DNA of 64,000 nucleotides from Diphasiastrum complanatum (Eukaryota > Streptophyta > Lycopodiopsida > Lycopodiales > Lycopodiaceae), in NCBI GenBank assembly GCA_029204225.1, contig CM055094.1:66548536-66612535 (forward strand). Reading direction: 5' to 3'. The position numbers were made by a program, and so were the translations under genes. Positions 60,501-64,000 of this stretch are shown piece after piece; the first letter of the stretch is position 1; each line of letters begins with the position of its first letter. The notes beneath the pieces are model-generated. The model had not been told where the DNA came from. It worked only from the letters and a program-made list of their open reading frames with translations, and did not search any database.

Positions 60501-60815
60501 TCAACTGATGGAAGAGCTTGAAGATGAACTAGTCAAAAGTTGTTCACTGTACTTTAGTCTTGCTTGCTCCTTTTTCCAGTGATAGAGCTCAATTCTTTTT
60601 TCTTTCTCTAAATCACGTGGAGGTACAATAATTTTTCTAGAATTCATAATTCCAATCAAATGTCATTGTAAGAATAAATTTGCAAGAAAAATTATAGACT
60701 CATATTCAAATAACAAATAAAGTGCAATTGATGTCAATATCAATAACAATATATACCTGCTATTGCGATCATGAGATGAATCGCTATCTGATGATGTTGA
60801 CATCGTCGATGACAT
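60501..60815 (-). CDS. Possible two-exon 64-residue protein
   Basis: Exon 1 60815-60757 (MSSTMSTSSDSDSSHDRNS) ends AGCAG|GTATAT. Exon 2 60636-60501 starts after TTCTAG and joins in frame as RKIIVPPRDLEKEKRIELYH, ending in a serine run and TGA. The charged, helical middle (KKEQARLKYSEQL) looks like a short coiled coil. The model rests only on matching splice signals and phase, with no family support. It lies upstream of the SET gene on the same strand. A GA-rich stretch (60599-60610, TTTCTTTCTC on plus) lies in exon 2. Confidence 0.25.
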
Positions 60816-60889
60816 ATACACATTATAGCCAAGTACTCTATACCACTCATAAGTAATCATTATGAGACCATATGTACTGAACAAATATA

Positions 60890-62750
60890 ATAAAATTTGT
60901 TAAAGACATGCCAACATCTACTCCATGTATATTCTACTTATGCTTAATGTAAATCTAATATTCTAGTAACATTGCTATCAAGAAAATTGCTTGGGTGGGG
61001 CAACACATGACGAGCAATCAAAATGAGGTTCATATTGACAAATGTTAGACATCAGTAGACAGTGCGTGCATGCCTATCTCAACTAATTTAAAGACCACAT
61101 AGCAGTCAATGTTCGAAGCTCTCAGTTTAAACTCTTGTCTAATATGAGTGATGATCTCACTCGATCTTTCTTTCAAGATGGAATGATCAAAATCAAACAA
61201 TCAGTCATATACTCAATTGATTCATTGCCCACTCAATCATTCATTTGATTAATTTATACTTGGCTCGAGTTAGTTAAAGATAAATCTCTTTGGATTGGCC
61301 TAGTGTGCCATGGTATTTCATGACGAGCAATATGCATTCGCCCTTTCTATCTATGGTTGCTTTGTATACAAGAAATCATATACTAGATAACACACCATTG
61401 ATCATCATCTTTATTACAATGCTAAATGATATTTCAACTAATTACTATGATTACATATAAGGTTATATAGGTCACACACCAACAATTAAAAAGATTTATC
61501 ATATAGGTCACATATCACTAAGGTCCTCAATATAACATAAATGCATTTGATCATGAATCTAAATGACCCCATGCAACCATTTAAGAGGCCACATGACAAA
61601 AGCAAATTTTTTTTATTTGACCATGTAATTATGTCATCAAATTATATCAAATCTATGACACCTAGAAGACTTCATTTGAGTTTTGTCGATCTTGGGATCT
61701 GTAGTTTGTGAATACTGAACTCGTAAGAAGCACAATAAATGAGTAGATCTTATCCGAGTTAACCAAAATGACAGGCCAGAGTTGTAATGTTGAATGCTTA
61801 GAATTAGTTTGTTGATTTATGCTTGCCATGTTCCACTCGTTGTGGAAATGCTGATGAAAAGAGATTTGTAATGAGTAATAGTGTTTTCGGTTGATTGAGC
61901 AAAAGTGATAGGATGCTTCATTGGCAGGTTCAAGTCTAAGCATGTGTTTGTGTCTAGTAAGAGAATTCAGCATTGGTAGTGAGTTATGAATAGAGAGATA
62001 TTTACCAAACATTCGTGCCATTGACGACTCACTTAGATTAGTGCATGATACGCCTAGATTACAATCGTAATTTTGCATCTACTTTTTTTCTTGTTTCTTT
62101 TTCGATATTTTATTGCTTAATAGCTTCGATTTGTTCTAACTCACTTTATATTTTGTTTATTTCATCTGCCAATTTCTATTGAAATGTCTCTTAACATTGT
62201 TTCTACATGTGCAACACTTTTTTTCTCCTATTTTACTTTTTTTCCTACACCATTTCCATCTCACTTCATTCCTATACCCAACCACACTCTATGAGGGGAG
62301 GATAAGCAAGTGGTATTATAATACTACTTCGTTCATTTTACGACTAGGAACTGTAGATTTCACACCACACTTAGTGGAAATAGCCAATTTTGGATGCATT
62401 AGGAAGGTCTTACTTGAGGCTACAAGACTCTATATCAAGTTTTAGGCAATTGCTTGTAGAATTTGAAATATTCAATTCTTCGTGATTTTGTCAAAACCCT
62501 AATTTTGATTGGATATCTATTTTGTGAGATTGCTGAACTTCATTAGAGTGTGTTTCAATCTTAGTAACTGGCAAGAGTCATTAGATTGAGAATAGATCAT
62601 AGGTTGATCATGACTTCTACATTCTATGTGTTGATTTGCTAGATATAAGTGCTAGAGTTCCATATCTTTGTGATTTCTTTTTGGAAACATTTGTTGTATT
62701 TCAAAAGAGTGCTTTGTGCATTGGAACATGTTGAAAGAAAAGGATAATCT
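60890..62750. other. Unassigned stretch, probable transposon debris
   Basis: The longest frame (61662-62078, minus, 138 codons) has no family resemblance I can see. The last part, before 62760, is probably the leader and 5' LTR of the copia element there, but no primer site was found. Confidence 0.35.
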
Positions 62751-62759
62751 CATTGCAAC

Positions 62760-63434
62760 ATGGCTACATCAAGTAGATACATGTTGGAAGGCAATGATAG
62801 GCTTACCTCAAACAATTATTCATTGTGGAAAGTGAGGATGGAATCACTTATTGATATGCATGATGTTTTGGATATTGTTGTAGCTTTGGAGGAGAGGCCA
62901 GCAACACAACAAGAACAATTGAGGTATGAAAAGAGAGGTAAAAGAGCTCTACGCATGATAAAGATGAATGTTACCAATGAACTTTTCAAGGAAATTGGTA
63001 ATAGTACTTCATTAAAGGATGCTTGGGATTCTTTAAAGAAGCTTTATCAATCCAAGTCTACTTCTAGAGTGTTGACAGACAAGCAAGGTAATCTTACTCA
63101 TGATGAAGATAATTTGGATTTTCAATACTCAAATGATGATGCTTTTGTGATGTCTTCATGTATGCCTGCTAATGATATAGATCTAGATCCGTGGTGGATT
63201 GATAGTCGTGCAAGCACCAAAGGGATTGGCACAATTCTTATTTCTCTCTCTACAAATAGGAACGTTCATTTGAAGGATGTTTTGTTCATACCTTCTATTA
63301 CCAAGAATTTACTTAGTGTGATTCAACTACTAAGTAAAGGATTCAAAGTTGAGTTTGGTGGAGATGATTGCATGATCAAAAGGAAGGATATCTTGATTGC
63401 AAAAGGTAAAAGACAAGCATTAGAGGAAGTTTGA
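62760..63434 (+). pseudogene. Copia gag-protease remnant kept open by in-frame deletions
   Basis: A 224-codon frame starting MATSSRYMLEGNDRLTSNNY. The first 105 or so residues are copia Gag (SLWKVRMESLIDMHD, MIKMNVTNELFKEI, DAWDSLKKLYQSKS). Then the frame jumps straight to the approach to protease (DEDNLDFQYSNDD, DPWWIDSRAS), where the active-site DSG is DSR and HMT is missing. It continues with VLFIPSITKNLLSVIQLL and GFKVEFGGDDCMIKRK. The zinc knuckle is deleted. The frame ends at 63434, and a non-homologous stretch precedes the RT piece at 63650. It is related to but distinct from elements A and B. Confidence 0.8.
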
Positions 63435-63649
63435 GCTCCAAAAAGACCCTTTAAGAATTTGTGCAAGATGTAGTTTATATTATTAAAATATTATAACACT
63501 AACACTTTTGACTTGCCATAACTTTTTAATCGTAGCTTAAAAGTATGTCATCTAACATATCATTGGAAAGCTCTTGTTGAGCGCTATCAAATGCATTAAA
63601 CTTCGCTAAATTTGGACTTACCACTAAAAAGTTATGCCATTTTTAGTGT

Positions 63650-64000
63650 GGAATAAAATGTCATCCATGTACAAGAACAATGTATGGACACTTGCACCTA
63701 TACCTGATGGTAGAAAACCAATCAAGTGCAAGTGGATCTATAAGATCAAAACAGGTCCTAATGGAGAAAACATCATATACAAGACAATGTTGGTTGCTAA
63801 AGGATTTTCACAAAAGTATGGGATTGACTACATTGATTCTTTCTCATTGGTAGTCAAACATACATCAATTCGCTTGTTATTCGTGTATGTAGTGGCTCAT
63901 GATTTGAAAATCCATATTGTGGATGAGAAAACTGCTTTCCTGCATGCAAAATTAGAAGAAGACTTATTCATGGACCAACCACTTGGTTTTGTAAGCCAAG
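63650..64000 (+). pseudogene. Copia RT start, continuing past the window edge
   Basis: Plus-strand frame with KPIKCKWIYKIKTGPNGENI, LVAKGFSQKYGIDYIDSFS, IRLLFVYVVAHDLKIHIVDE and KTAFLHAKLEEDLFMDQPLG: the first third of copia RT. Several conserved residues have changed (e.g. QMDV to IVDE, FLNG to FLHA). It probably belongs to the same deleted element as 62760-63434, with integrase missing. Cut by the window end. Confidence 0.8.

Noticed and set aside
61662-62078. 138-codon minus frame as a gene
   Set aside because: No motif, no codon or splice support, and surrounded by transposon debris; the only hint is a 30-bp likeness of its start-side DNA to 46957, too short to use.

Overview
The window looks like nuclear DNA of a land plant. 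The evidence is the mix of Ty1/copia and Ty3/gypsy LTR retrotransposons with a TGGTATCAGAGC-type primer site, CACTA (tnp2) transposase remnants, a two-exon Bet v 1/PR-10 gene and an importin-beta pseudogene most like the plant protein. Long (GA)n/(CT)n tracts and the lack of any recognisable flowering-plant gene hint at a fern or another non-angiosperm, but I cannot name the species. No rRNA, tRNA or CRISPR was seen. Most of the window is repeat-derived.

Layout. 1-3460: a small TIR-like repeat, a decayed copia fragment and an 0.8-kb degenerate repeat field. 3690-13445: one broken gene of an integrase-like family (motifs HGNTG, an ADN motif, HT-EDID). It is split by copia element A (6237-12385), whose LTRs, primer site, polypurine tract and 5-bp target duplication (CTATG) are all visible. 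14244-19018: a degenerate gypsy element. 20144-21190: an inverted pair of coiled-coil gene fragments. 21500-22020: an importin-beta pseudogene. 23700-25480: a chromovirus remnant, microsatellites and a perfect 74-bp palindrome. 26100-34846: an old copia remnant invaded by copia element B (28689-34846), a close relative of A in the opposite orientation.

35449-46350 is the main host feature. It is a large inverted repeat (arms about 4.3 and 4.2 kb, spacer about 2.4 kb holding a deleted copia element). Each arm carries the same two-exon PR-10-like gene, head to head, and both encode the same 154-residue protein. By eye the coding exons are identical in nucleotides while promoters, introns and flanks differ.

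46690-49740: copia gag remnant with its LTR, a deleted copia element, and two long (GA)n tracts. 50450-57700: two CACTA tnp2 remnants on the minus strand, with palindromic GTGGATnATCCAC repeats near 55,000. 57925-59228: a SET-domain gene just upstream of the second tnp2 remnant on the same strand, plus a partial copy of its 3' end. 59261-62750: microsatellites, a 55-bp triple repeat and a possible tiny two-exon gene. 62760-64000: a deleted copia element running off the window.

The only genes that look intact and plausibly functional are the two PR-10 copies. The best leads for something undescribed are the PR-10 inverted repeat, the split integrase-like family, the SET/tnp2 neighbourhood and the coiled-coil foldback. 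Transcripts, copy number and divergence could not be computed here; all identity statements are by eye.
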